Shown piece by piece: positions 38,601 to 40,400 of a stretch of DNA of 64,000 nt. Source of the DNA: Vanessa cardui (lineage: Eukaryota > Arthropoda > Insecta > Lepidoptera > Nymphalidae). The translations under genes and the position numbers were made by a program. The DNA is taken from NCBI RefSeq assembly GCF_905220365.1, contig NC_061123.1, positions 434,001 to 498,000 of the forward strand. Direction: 5' to 3'. The notes under the pieces are model-generated. The model searched no databases and was not told the DNA's origin. It worked only from the letters and a program-made list of their open reading frames with translations. Positions within the stretch are counted from its first letter, which is position 1. Each line of letters starts with the position of its first letter.

Positions 38601-40180
38601 AAAAATGTCAAAAATGGTAAAATTTATGTCAGTCAATCATACTTATGACGAATTACGACAGAAATAAATGTACAGACAGACTTTAGAGATTTATATAGTA
38701 GTATAGATTTAGTATTCACGTGCAATAGCTTTATTATTAGCGTATTTCATGTATAACTTTGGTGTTTCTATACCGATTTCTATGCTTCTTTTTTATGAAA
38801 TAGTTAATACTGTTAACTTTTTAAATTTGGGATGATTGAGAGTGTTATAAACGCAGGAATAGACAAATATAATCAGAAAGCTTCGAACTACTAAGCTATT
38901 GGGAGTGACACGTGCTATTGTGAGTCAACCATAAAAGATAGACAAAGGCTGTCATGGGATATTTTTTACATAATTTTAAGGAGAACATTTCCGTAATACA
39001 CAATTTCTATGTAGCTTTAACCATTAAGGTATTACACGCGACGGAAGCTTAAAATATGGAGTAACTTCTCCCGTTTTCTAACATTTCTCTTCACTGCTCT
39101 GTTCCTATTGACTGTAGCGTGATGAAAAGTATACTATAACCAGCTCAGGAGTATGAAAAATAATTGTACCAAGTTTCGTTAAAATCCGTCGAGTAGTTTT
39201 TGTTTCTATAGCGGTTATACGGACAGACAAACAGACAGACAAAAATTTTACTGATTGCATTTTTGCCATCAGTATCGACCCCTTTTCAACCTCTGATAGT
39301 TATTTTGGAAAAATATTTCATGTACAGAATTGACTGCCCTACAGATTTATTATAAGTATAGATTGTCTGTAATCAGCAGCGGAAGAGGTGTTCCGCGCGG
39401 TGACGGACTCGAGCGCGGAGTCGTGCGGCGGCTCGGGCCCGCGCGACAAGGCGCGCCGCCGCCCGCGCCGCCACCACGCGCCCACCACCACCAGGTAACG
39501 GTAACCGAGCCCACGTGACGTATAGTCTACGTACATGAGTATTATACTGGAACTATGTGACTTTGAATATATTAATTCATTTTCAGCGCGATACGTTTGC
39601 TTATTCGTAAATAATCATTTCAAATAATTTTAAAGAGTTAATCGAGTTTAGTTAAAGTTTGAAAATTAGAACGTAGGTAGGTAAATAGTCACTTTACTTA
39701 GAGTAGCCCATCTGGATAGGTACGACCCACTCGTAATAATATCTACCGCCTAAAACCAATACTTAATATTCTCGTTTCCGGGTTTGAAGGGTGAGTGATT
39801 CCAGGGACATACATCTTAATTCCATTCATTTGATATGGGCAATGATAAGAGTTTCTTACAGTACCAATTTCTAAAATCACCAGTCACCACTTATCAGCGG
39901 GTAACTCAATCTACTTTATATAAACAGAACCTTAAAATCCAACTACAGCTAATGCCATCTATTGAATTTTTCATGCACTACGATTATACCCTTAAACAAT
40001 TGTTTAAAGCGAAGGCATGTTTTTTCCAACAGATGTCGCAACTAGCCCTATAAGCCCGTTGAACCAAGCTCGAAGTCAATTTAGCCTTCACGAGATGTCA
40101 CTTTATACTTATTCATTATTTATTTCAGATATCAACAACGGCAAGAACAGGAACGGAGAGATTTTACTATCCACGTATAA
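4233..40180 (+). CDS. Dscam-like: Dscam-family cell adhesion receptor, 32 exons in window, 5' part missing
   Basis: Single-pass membrane receptor of the Ig superfamily. Known Dscams mediate homophilic recognition between neurites and act in axon guidance, tiling and self-avoidance. The 32 exons listed separately join in frame with GT-AG introns to give 1651 residues and a stop at 40178-40180. Residue numbers below count from the first complete codon at 4235. Domain order is Ig2 (second half), Ig3-Ig9, FN3 1-4, Ig10, FN3 5-6, transmembrane helix (about 1422-1443), cytoplasmic tail (1444-1651). This order, phrases such as GMYQCF, YFSWLKDG and YEISPYATF, and the exon/domain correspondence are diagnostic of Dscam. 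The signal peptide, Ig1 and first half of Ig2 are not in the window. The array positions of arthropod Dscam1 are single copy, so it is a Dscam2/3/4-like paralogue. The paralogue is not resolved. The identification of the family is near certain; exon ends are predictions from sequence. Confidence 0.95.
4955..5072 (+). CDS. Dscam-like: Dscam-like exon 2: first half of Ig3
   Basis: Residues 50-88. Acceptor TTACAG at 4949-4954, donor GTTAGC at 5073. It contains APRILTISEDETVPQGGD and RLVCCAIGSPPPTY, the A-C strands of Ig3 with the first Cys (doubled, CC). It is equivalent to the Dscam1 exon 6 array position. Only one copy is present, and the flanking introns of 572 and 277 bases hold no second version. 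Phase 1 in, phase 2 out. Confidence 0.9.
5350..5560 (+). CDS. Dscam-like: Dscam-like exon 3: rest of Ig3 and start of Ig4
   Basis: Residues 89-159. Acceptor TTTCCAG ends at 5349; donor GTACGT at 5561. It opens with the Ig3 Trp (SWFRHANG), carries SDSGVWTCRAHNQYGEQ with the second Cys, and ends with the Ig4 lead SVHPQLQ. That a single exon carries the end of Ig3 plus the Ig4 A strand matches Dscam genes. Ends in phase 0. Confidence 0.92.
5620..5835 (+). mobile_element. LINE 3' tail
   Basis: Contains GACTTCCAGACAGGATA, CTTGCCGGTTCTTCTCGG and the TTTATTTTGATTTTGATT end. Lies about 60 bases after exon 3. Confidence 0.7.
6670..6800 (-). mobile_element. LINE 3' tail, degraded
   Basis: Reverse copy recognised by AGTGAAGCTACCACCAGTTC and ACTCAGTAGTTTTTC. 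Ends uncertain. Confidence 0.4.
7790..8045 (-). mobile_element. SINE-C copy (tRNA-like head)
   Basis: ACATCACATACTTTACTCTG, GGGGATCGAACCTGGGATCT (box B complement), CCATGAAAACCGGTGTACAC. Confidence 0.7.
8420..8552 (+). mobile_element. LINE 3' tail, diverged
   Basis: Carries TTTCTTGCCGTTTCTTCTCG and a GACGATTCAAAAACGCTT, GAATAAAATTGATTTG end. Confidence 0.6.
8958..9200 (+). mobile_element. SINE-B copy
   Basis: GAGCATATGGGTCACCTGAT through GATGACTGGGTGGC. Confidence 0.65.
10143..10353 (+). CDS. Dscam-like: Dscam-like exon 4: Ig4
   Basis: Residues 160-229. Acceptor TTTAACAG ends at 10142; donor GTAATA at 10354. It contains VTFNCSVEGGEARVRWLHDG and GMYQCFAERD, then AAAELRLG. The spacing between the two Cys residues is 40, a compact I-set domain as in other Dscam Ig4 domains. 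The GMYQCF and AELxLG phrases are family hallmarks. It is isolated by introns of 4.6 and 9.9 kb. Ends in phase 1. Confidence 0.93.
11233..11475. mobile_element. MITE, 243 bp with TA duplication
   Basis: Inverted ends of about 40 bases: TAGTACGACACAATTTAGAT at 11233 and its near-complement ending GTATCGCACTA at 11475. Both share the GATGTAGCATCGGCAAA core. TA flanks at 11231-11232 and 11476-11477. No coding capacity. Family not recognised. Confidence 0.65.
11888..12168 (-). mobile_element. SINE-B copy
   Basis: GTAGGCCTTTGTGCAAGCCC to CCAACCTATATAAAAAAA. Confidence 0.65.
12573..12975. mobile_element. Unclassified lepidopteran repeat
   Basis: CCCGGCTTTGCACGCC, TCAACCGACTGCAAAAAGGA and GGAGGTTATCAATTCGTCTG, phrases common in lepidopteran repeats. 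It begins CTAG next to A/T, so a Helitron end is possible. Confidence 0.35.
13310..13480 (+). mobile_element. SINE-B copy, degraded
   Basis: ATTCCTTGCATTGTCAATGC and CACAGCAATACTTAGTATTG. Confidence 0.5.
13607..13970 (+). mobile_element. Decayed LINE ORF2 C-terminus and 3' UTR
   Basis: Base-level resemblance to the 59290-59620 copy: TTGATCACTTTAATAAAATC, AATAAAATTCCGC, GGCATATTATTGAATACAAG. Interrupted by an (AC)n tract and several frameshifts. Confidence 0.6.
13791..13807. repeat. (AC)n microsatellite
   Basis: Eight AC units within a decayed LINE. Confidence 0.85.
14198..14480 (-). mobile_element. SINE-A copy
   Basis: CTGTAAATTTCCCACTGCC through GAACCCGCAATCACCGGTTA (box B complement). 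Confidence 0.75.
15118..15620 (+). mobile_element. SINE-B copy split by a 202-bp insertion
   Basis: TGGTATGGGTTGGCGGACGA to AAAGCCCTACCACCTAGTG, interrupted at 15214-15415. Confidence 0.7.
15214..15415. mobile_element. Palindromic 202-bp insertion (Penelope-like?) in a SINE-B
   Basis: Sits inside a SINE-B and is flanked by a 10-base duplication AACTATTCCT (15204-15213, 15416-15425). Nested inverted repeats: outer 25-base arms at 15251-15275 and 15390-15414, inner 19-base arms at 15326-15344 and 15349-15367 with a 4-base loop. The CGTTCGTGGTCACGGGTAG type of end is, from memory, seen in Penelope-like elements; assignment tentative. Confidence 0.55.
15955..16273 (-). mobile_element. SINE-A copy with internal (TA)n
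   Basis: Full body; a (TA)n tract at 16176-16226 replaces the usual short ATATTCA between AAGCACATGA and GGTGCTTGCC. Confidence 0.75.
16176..16226. repeat. (TA)n microsatellite inside SINE-A
   Basis: About 50 bases of TA with one CA interruption. Confidence 0.9.
17030..17182 (+). mobile_element. Helitron-type 3' fragment
   Basis: GTTTGTTTGTTTGTTCCGGC, AATAAGGAGTAACTTAGCC, ending CGGGCACAGCTAG|T. Confidence 0.45.
17454..17938. mobile_element. Tc1/mariner-like non-autonomous element
   Basis: Inverted ends of about 58 bases: CAGGGTTATTGGTAATTCGA at 17454 and its complement ending AATAACCCTG at 17938. TA duplication on both sides (17452-17453, 17939-17940). An internal piece (17798-17832) is shared in inverse orientation with the 61129-61165 segment of a related element, where a transposase remnant is readable. 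Confidence 0.7.
18150..18332 (+). mobile_element. SINE-B copy, degraded
   Basis: ATCTCCAATGTGCCACAAAT and GCAAAGCCCTACAGCTGGTG. Confidence 0.5.
19308..19400 (-). mobile_element. LINE 3' tail
   Basis: Reverse copy: AATCAAAATACACTTTATTC, CAAGCACTTTTGAA, GTTACCACCGGTTCGGAA. Confidence 0.65.
19509..19552. repeat. Small hairpin, 12-base core arms
   Basis: TATCTGTAAGTT (19517-19528) and AACTTACAGATA (19534-19545), extended by GATAAC/GTTATC with one-base bulges. A MITE remnant is possible. Confidence 0.6.
20250..20403 (+). CDS. Dscam-like: Dscam-like exon 5: first half of Ig5
   Basis: Residues 230-280. Acceptor ATTCCAG ends at 20249; donor GTTGGG at 20404. It contains YTFIEQALHPGPALALHCSA followed by SGSPPPRFTWLLD. 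The FIEQ.L.PGP string is typical of Dscam Ig5. First Cys and core Trp are present. Phase 1 in, phase 2 out. Confidence 0.93.
20606..20829 (-). mobile_element. SINE-A copy in intron 5, part deleted
   Basis: AAGTAACAGCCTGTAAATTT to the GATGCACGCATTCTAACC head piece; the box B part is missing. Pairs with the plus copy at 20973. Confidence 0.75.
20973..21288 (+). mobile_element. SINE-A copy in intron 5
   Basis: GAGACGGCCCAGTGGTTAGA head (box A), GGGTTCAAGCCC (box B), then CAGCAGTGGGAAAG tail. Ends about 100 bases before exon 6. Confidence 0.8.
21395..21543 (+). CDS. Dscam-like: Dscam-like exon 6: second half of Ig5
   Basis: Residues 281-330. Acceptor AAAACAG ends at 21394; donor GTAAAT at 21544. 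It contains NGDVVSYLNITSVRPEDGG and RYTCRAHNTRGAVEHS, ending ARLNV-like TRLNVYG. A second AG 13 bases into the exon would break the frame, so the first AG is used. Ends in phase 1. Confidence 0.93.
21755..21838 (+). mobile_element. LINE 3' tail, degraded
   Basis: GTTTCTTCGCTGGTTCTGTG then a TTGAATAAATAAATTTGATT end. Confidence 0.4.
22126..22216 (+). CDS. Dscam-like: Dscam-like exon 7: first part of Ig6
   Basis: Residues 331-360. Acceptor TCAACAG ends at 22125; donor GTTGAT at 22217. It encodes GPPSIRNIGPVRVVAGVN then TTIFCPYSGFPI. The PP.IRN..... VAG and CPY.G.PI phrases match Dscam Ig6 (A-C strands, first Cys). Phase 1 in, phase 2 out. Confidence 0.93.
22411..22589 (+). CDS. Dscam-like: Dscam-like exon 8: second part of Ig6
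   Basis: Residues 361-420. Acceptor TTTCATAG ends at 22410; donor GTGAGT at 22590. It starts with the Trp strand DIRWQRGG and carries EPADAGVYSCRVTAPSGQYA with the second Cys. Ends in phase 1. Followed by the shortest intron seen, 70 bases. Confidence 0.92.
22660..22805 (+). CDS. Dscam-like: Dscam-like exon 9: first half of Ig7
   Basis: Residues 421-469. Acceptor TTTTTCAG ends at 22659; donor GTTAGT at 22806. It contains PPKIAGFSFPADLVEGSS, the first Cys in QVLCGITSGDKPV, and YFSWLKDGL, the Dscam Ig7 signature. In Dscam1 and Dscam2 the Ig7 exon is duplicated into mutually exclusive copies; here there is one, split from its second half by a 91-base phase-0 intron. Confidence 0.94.
22897..23032 (+). 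CDS. Dscam-like: Dscam-like exon 10: second half of Ig7
   Basis: Residues 470-514. Acceptor TTTCCAG ends at 22896; donor GTACAA at 23033. It contains QEKSLDEFSFLIFSHVTSKH and GEYTCVASNTAAEVNHT, ending RLAVK. Starts in phase 0 and ends in phase 1. No second version of this exon is visible in either neighbouring intron. Confidence 0.93.
23048..23215 (+). mobile_element. Helitron-type non-autonomous repeat in intron 10
   Basis: TCTATATTAATATTATAAAT start, GTCTGTCTGTCTG run, CTGAACCGAATTTGATGAAA. Shares sequence with the copies at 50575 and 62740; the 3' end is missing. Confidence 0.5.
23379..23498 (+). CDS. Dscam-like: Dscam-like exon 11: first half of Ig8
   Basis: Residues 515-554. Acceptor TCTTGCAG ends at 23378; donor GTGTGT at 23499. 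It encodes APSWVFEPQDVSVLLGTQ then LTHCSTKGYPEPRITWLKA. The P.W..EP.DVSV lead is the usual start of Dscam Ig8. Phase 1 on both sides. Confidence 0.93.
23565..23605. repeat. (GT)n microsatellite in intron 11
   Basis: About 40 bases of GT with one AT interruption. Confidence 0.9.
23889..24065 (+). CDS. Dscam-like: Dscam-like exon 12: second half of Ig8
   Basis: Residues 555-613. Acceptor TTTTCCAG ends at 23888; donor GTATGT at 24066. It contains LSVLSNGSLSAAAAVHAHEG and RYMCRSDNNVGRGLSK. The NGSL and N.VG..LSK phrases match Dscam Ig8. Phase 1 on both sides. Confidence 0.93.
24110..24265 (-). mobile_element. SINE-C partial copy in intron 12
   Basis: ACATCACCACATTACTCTGT to CCCATGAAATACAG; head mostly lost. 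Confidence 0.55.
24705..24849 (+). CDS. Dscam-like: Dscam-like exon 13: first half of Ig9
   Basis: Residues 614-661. Acceptor TTTTCAG ends at 24704; donor GTAACT at 24850. It contains EPAHFEFSSRNMSVRRTSSA, SLSCAARGDPPIQLHWTHN and RLDLSTY. The N.(S/T).RR and GD.PI..HW phrases are typical of Dscam Ig9. GC-rich in the middle. Phase 1 in, phase 2 out. Confidence 0.93.
24865..25120 (-). mobile_element. SINE-C copy in intron 13
   Basis: AAAT-repeat end, ACATCACATACATTACTCTG, GGGAATCGAACCCGGGACGT, ACTCGACCATGGAGGTCGTC. Confidence 0.75.
25203..25351 (+). CDS. Dscam-like: Dscam-like exon 14: second half of Ig9
   Basis: Residues 662-711. Acceptor TTTTACAG ends at 25202; donor GTAATA at 25352. It contains ASSTLTIAHAQRRDSGVYRC followed by RAENAFGRDELLIYLAVQ. 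The D.G.Y.C motif and AENAFG are classic I-set features. Phase 2 in, phase 1 out. The preceding intron is filled by a SINE-C copy. Confidence 0.93.
25780..25981 (+). CDS. Dscam-like: Dscam-like exon 15: first part of FN3-1
   Basis: Residues 712-778. Acceptor AATGCAG ends at 25779; donor GTATAT at 25982. It starts EFPEAPRGLIVVRREGRAAR, then LAWRRGYDGNARLRAYRLQY and ADWTDAP. The P.(A/P)P..L, core Trp, and YDGN.....Y phrases are those of Dscam FN3-1. A LINE tail lies about 23 bases beyond the donor. Phase 1 in, phase 2 out. Confidence 0.93.
26004..26090 (+). mobile_element. LINE 3' tail next to exon 15
   Basis: GGTAGCTTCACTTAATTG, AAATGACGATTCAAAAGTGC and a TTTATTTTGATTTTGATT end, starting about 23 bases after the exon 15 donor. 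Confidence 0.7.
26220..26490 (+). mobile_element. SINE-A copy in intron 15
   Basis: GCGTGTATCTTAACCGATGA head piece, GGGTTTAAGCC, and CAGCAGTGGAAAATTTAC with a GTTGTTG tail. Ends about 50 bases before exon 16. Confidence 0.75.
26544..26698 (+). CDS. Dscam-like: Dscam-like exon 16: second part of FN3-1
   Basis: Residues 779-830. Acceptor TGTTGTAG ends at 26543; donor GTAGAT at 26699. It contains VDGLRPATAYALRLAAVND then IGDSEYSESVIVQTLEE, the FN3 E-G strands with the L.P.T.Y..R..A.N..G motif. Phase 1 out. Confidence 0.93.
26955..27025 (+). CDS. Dscam-like: Dscam-like exon 17: start of FN3-2
   Basis: Residues 831-854. Acceptor CTTACAG ends at 26954; donor GTGGTA at 27026. A short exon encoding APSEPPRNVEIQADAPGE then LLVKWQ. 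It holds the FN3 A-B strands with the core Trp. Ends in phase 0, followed by a 78-base intron. Confidence 0.92.
27104..27326 (+). CDS. Dscam-like: Dscam-like exon 18: rest of FN3-2
   Basis: Residues 855-928. Acceptor ATTTTAG ends at 27103; donor GTATGA at 27327. It contains QESWNGELLGYAIWWR, LRAHARYEVRVRAFNAVGAG and PLAATTLED. Strongly GC-rich with runs of GCG/CGC codons, unlike its AT-rich introns. The NGELLGY and Y.VRV.AFN..G.G motifs are standard FN3. Ends in phase 1. Confidence 0.93.
27615..27742 (+). CDS. Dscam-like: Dscam-like exon 19: first part of FN3-3
   Basis: Residues 929-971. Acceptor TCATGCAG ends at 27614; donor GTAATA at 27743. It encodes VPDAPPQHIRCEPLSAQSFR then VWWEPPPA and GGLLLGYEIMYQ. 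The P.APP..... C.PL..QS..V.WEPP string is a Dscam FN3-3 hallmark. Ends in phase 0. Confidence 0.93.
27865..28110 (-). mobile_element. SINE-A copy in intron 19, 3' truncated
   Basis: AGGAGAAGGTTTGGAACATA to ACCACTGAGCCGTCTCG. Confidence 0.75.
28188..28350 (+). CDS. Dscam-like: Dscam-like exon 20: second part of FN3-3
   Basis: Residues 972-1025. Acceptor TGAACAG ends at 28187; donor GTCAGT at 28351. It contains AQVGGLRAGNYSLQVAART then AAGLGPPAATHCATLDD. Strongly GC-rich in its second half. The L..G.YS.QV.A.T.AG.G motif is FN3. Phase 0 in, phase 1 out. Confidence 0.92.
28438..28660 (-). mobile_element. LINE 3' tail in intron 20
   Basis: Reverse copy with GAAGCTACCACCGGTCCGG, AGAAGAACCGGCAAGAAAG and TCCTGTCTGGAAGTC. 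Followed by an AT-repeat tract. Confidence 0.7.
28666..28725. repeat. AT/AAT-rich imperfect repeat
   Basis: Alternating ATA/TAT units able to fold on themselves, next to a LINE tail. Confidence 0.7.
28768..28870 (+). mobile_element. SINE-D 3' part in intron 20, degraded
   Basis: GCATATACTTGTGCACCTTG and GAAATTAGCCGCCATAAAC. Confidence 0.4.
28982..29108 (+). CDS. Dscam-like: Dscam-like exon 21: first part of FN3-4
   Basis: Residues 1026-1067. Acceptor AATTTCAG ends at 28981; donor GTTTGT at 29109. It encodes VPGPPADIKAVPNSEESVIV then SWLAPAQKNGKIRHYTVY. VPGPPA.(I/V)KA.P and SWL.P...NG.I..YTVY match Dscam FN3-4 closely. Phase 1 in, phase 2 out. Confidence 0.94.
29277..29443 (+). CDS. Dscam-like: Dscam-like exon 22: second part of FN3-4
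   Basis: Residues 1068-1123. Acceptor TGGACAG ends at 29276; donor GTGATA at 29444. It contains EVRGLQEHQLYEFWVTAATT then AGEGEMSAIVAKKP. The L.E.Q.YEFWVTA.T..GEG phrase is typical of Dscam FN3-4. The acceptor is followed at once by another GACAG; using it would break the frame. Phase 2 in, phase 1 out. Confidence 0.93.
29582..29761 (+). CDS. Dscam-like: Dscam-like exon 23: first part of Ig10
   Basis: Residues 1124-1183. Acceptor CTTTCAG ends at 29581; donor GTAAGT at 29762. It contains IWSFPRRITVAEGNRVVLTC then GGAGTPTPLRVWSRRR. An Ig domain after the fourth FN3 is the defining Dscam arrangement. First Cys and core Trp are present. Phase 1 on both sides. Confidence 0.93.
29849..30162 (-). 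mobile_element. SINE-A copy in intron 23
   Basis: Full length with an AGTAAAGTAAAGTAAAGTAA end and CCACTGGGCCATCTCTGC head. Confidence 0.8.
30353..30526 (+). CDS. Dscam-like: Dscam-like exon 24: end of Ig10 and start of FN3-5
   Basis: Residues 1184-1241. Acceptor GATCACAG ends at 30352; donor GTAAGT at 30527. It contains SDNYTCVVRNPWGEERGVWE with the second Ig10 Cys, then PPARPRLRLSAAAPAALLLA with Trp of FN3-5. Very GC-rich, dominated by Ala, Arg and Pro codons. Phase 1 on both sides. Joining of Ig10 to FN3-5 in one exon also occurs in other Dscams. Confidence 0.92.
31030..31276 (-). mobile_element. SINE-A copy in intron 24
   Basis: TTTAGGGAGGTTTGAAACAT to the TGGGTTTGAACCCGCGATCA head. Confidence 0.7.
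31319..31504 (+). CDS. Dscam-like: Dscam-like exon 25: rest of FN3-5
   Basis: Residues 1242-1303. Acceptor TTTGCAG ends at 31318; donor GTATGT at 31505. It contains FTLEYARGDGAWQSIWMVG then YALRQLACGATYRLRLTAHN and AAGPSATSEILSAST. The B-C loop before it is short: only about six residues separate the core Trp (exon 24) from the FTLEY strand. Phase 1 on both sides. Confidence 0.92.
31966..32253 (+). CDS. Dscam-like: Dscam-like exon 26: FN3-6
   Basis: Residues 1304-1399. Acceptor TTGTTACAG ends at 31965; donor GTGAGA at 32254. A whole FN3 domain in one exon: SSCVRLNFLTWDSNSCPLIH then FVVSIRG and SATWYHLKVVALSTAGSTTA. The paired Cys residues and CPL..FVV motif are the Dscam FN3-6 pattern. It is the largest exon in the window (288 bases). 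Phase 1 on both sides. Confidence 0.94.
32348..32371. repeat. (CA)n microsatellite in intron 26
   Basis: Twelve AC units following exon 26 by about 95 bases. Confidence 0.9.
32813..33112 (+). mobile_element. SINE-A copy in intron 26
   Basis: Good copy: GAGTCGAGATGGCCCAGTGG, GGGTTCAAACCC, tail TTTACAGGCTGTTGTTG. Ends about 100 bases before the transmembrane exon. Confidence 0.8.
33210..33348 (+). CDS. Dscam-like: Dscam-like exon 27: stalk and transmembrane helix
   Basis: Residues 1400-1445. Acceptor TGTTTACAG ends at 33209; donor GTTAGA at 33349. A Gly/Ala/Glu-rich stalk is followed by a hydrophobic run of about 22 residues beginning FTLLAAAAGLL at residue 1422, then stop-transfer YRRR. Dscam1 has two alternative transmembrane exons; only one is seen here. 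Phase 1 in, phase 2 out. Confidence 0.93.
34098..34246 (+). CDS. Dscam-like: Dscam-like exon 28: juxtamembrane cytoplasmic segment
   Basis: Residues 1446-1495. Acceptor ATCAACAG ends at 34097; donor GTGAAG at 34247. It contains CFRKGYEQSGVSEEDKS then RRNCQQVYTSSPIKHPNKK. The QQVYTSSPIK phrase is a conserved Dscam cytoplasmic motif (from memory of the family), with a Tyr at about 1481. Highly charged. Phase 2 in, phase 1 out. Confidence 0.92.
34641..34808 (+). CDS. Dscam-like: Dscam-like exon 29: cytoplasmic YEISPYATF exon
   Basis: Residues 1496-1551. Acceptor TCTAAGCAG ends at 34640; donor GTAAAC at 34809. Starts EMYEISPYATFSM, a motif shared by animal Dscams with two Tyr residues (1498, 1503) that could be phosphorylated. 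The rest is Gly/Ala/Pro/Arg-rich low-complexity sequence of very high GC. Phase 1 on both sides. Confidence 0.93.
35195..35735 (-). mobile_element. LINE 3' end with ORF2 C-terminus, inserted in intron 29
   Basis: An open frame at 35360-35728 (minus) carries TRNKHNLVTPVTLLHRVINS then SFVGQCIRFYNRIPESVQ and a Lys-rich end, the usual C-terminus of Jockey/CR1-like ORF2 proteins in Lepidoptera. Downstream is the conserved 3' UTR (GAACCGGTGGTAG) and a tail of repeated TTTGAG at 35198-35215. 5'-truncated. Confidence 0.75.
35797..35928 (+). CDS. Dscam-like: Dscam-like exon 30: acidic-serine cytoplasmic segment
   Basis: Residues 1552-1595. Acceptor TTTGCAG ends at 35796; donor GTAAGG at 35929. It contains DEYTLSRAMTLMVRRTESDS then SSGSPCAECNSSVSYRMP. 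The ESDSDSSGSP stretch has many potential Ser phosphorylation sites. A LINE inserted in the preceding intron ends just upstream. Phase 1 on both sides. Confidence 0.9.
36055..36285. mobile_element. Repeat family E copy 1
   Basis: CCCCGGCTTCGCACGTGTGC, AATGCTGATACTAAATATTG, TTTTAAAGATCTACGCATAC. Same family at 55230 and 61905. Confidence 0.5.
36437..38707 (-). mobile_element. Helitron, near complete at both termini, decayed RepHel ORF
   Basis: On the minus strand it starts with TC at 38707 (preceded by A) and ends CTAG at 36437 (followed by T), the A-T target of Helitrons. A short GC hairpin (GCCCGC/GCTGGGC region, 36449-36465) precedes the 3' end. Translated fragments match Helitron protein: a CPYCHA zinc-finger-like piece and LPQLDEPPEPL (37700-37900), an ETHQSYDNYYDYPIMF and EDGYDLG segment (37110-37506), LNYIRYIQSKL and SGSPRHMHENAQDALTYVRK (36790-37080). 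Stops and frameshifts break it, and the helicase half is missing. Confidence 0.75.
37102..38254 (-). pseudogene. Helitron Rep/helicase-like protein remnant
   Basis: Two open segments (37967-38254 and 37102-37506) separated by stops. The first contains HQQEIRLETNRIRISTLR, typical of the Helitron N-terminal region. The second contains ETHQSYDNYYDYPIMF and RAEDGYDLGL, from the Helitron-like N domain. It lies inside the element bounded at 36437 and 38707. Non-functional. Confidence 0.75.
38780..39362 (-). mobile_element. Second Helitron, 5' part, abutting exon 31
   Basis: On the minus strand it begins TCTATACTTATAATAAA at 39362, preceded by A, the 5' start common to lepidopteran Helitrons. Further in come the CTGTCTGTCTGTTTGTC run and the GGATTTTAACGAAACTTGGT phrase. 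No 3' end or coding part of this copy was found; the left limit is approximate. Confidence 0.6.
39377..39494 (+). CDS. Dscam-like: Dscam-like exon 31: penultimate cytoplasmic exon, NAGNAG acceptor
   Basis: Residues 1596-1634. The acceptor is CAGCAG at 39374-39379, so the exon may start at 39377 or 39380; both keep the frame and differ by one Ala. Donor GTAACG at 39495. It contains AEEVFRAVTDSSAESCGGS, then the basic run KARRRPRRHH (39448-39477). Very GC-rich. A Helitron end lies 14 bases before the first AG. Phase 1 in, phase 2 out. Confidence 0.88.
39697..39900 (-). mobile_element. SINE-B copy in intron 31, degraded
   Basis: GCCCATCTGGATAGGTACGA to CACCAGTCACCACTTATCAG. Confidence 0.55.
40129..40180 (+). 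CDS. Dscam-like: Dscam-like exon 32: last coding exon and stop
   Basis: Residues 1635-1651 and TAA at 40178-40180. Acceptor TATTTCAG ends at 40128. The tail is Gln/Arg-rich (YQQRQEQERRDF) and ends TIHV. The last three residues, I-H-V, fit a class II (hydrophobic-x-hydrophobic) PDZ ligand; that role is inferred. The frame is fixed by 31 upstream exons, so the stop is well supported. Confidence 0.9.
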
Positions 40181-40400
40181 ATACGTAGACAATAAAGACT
40201 GCTGGAAGCAAATAGAAGAATACTATTATTACTAAACAAATTGTTAACTAGGTAATAATAAAACTAGGTTCTAGAATAATCGTTCTTTGTGAACATTTGT
40301 GAATATTTCTAGGCGTTTTATATTTGACTCGAATTAATTGCGGCCTATTTGGATATTACTAGGTAAATATTTTCAGATCTGAATAAAAATGAATTCGAAA
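40181..40400 (+). other. 3' UTR start with candidate poly(A) signals
   Basis: AATAAA occurs at 40191-40196, only 11 bases after the stop, and again at 40257-40262 and 40382-40387. The first is very close to the stop and the later two are more plausible. The true 3' end is not determined by sequence; AT-rich sequence without exons continues to about 41.6 kb and may belong to a longer UTR. Confidence 0.45.
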
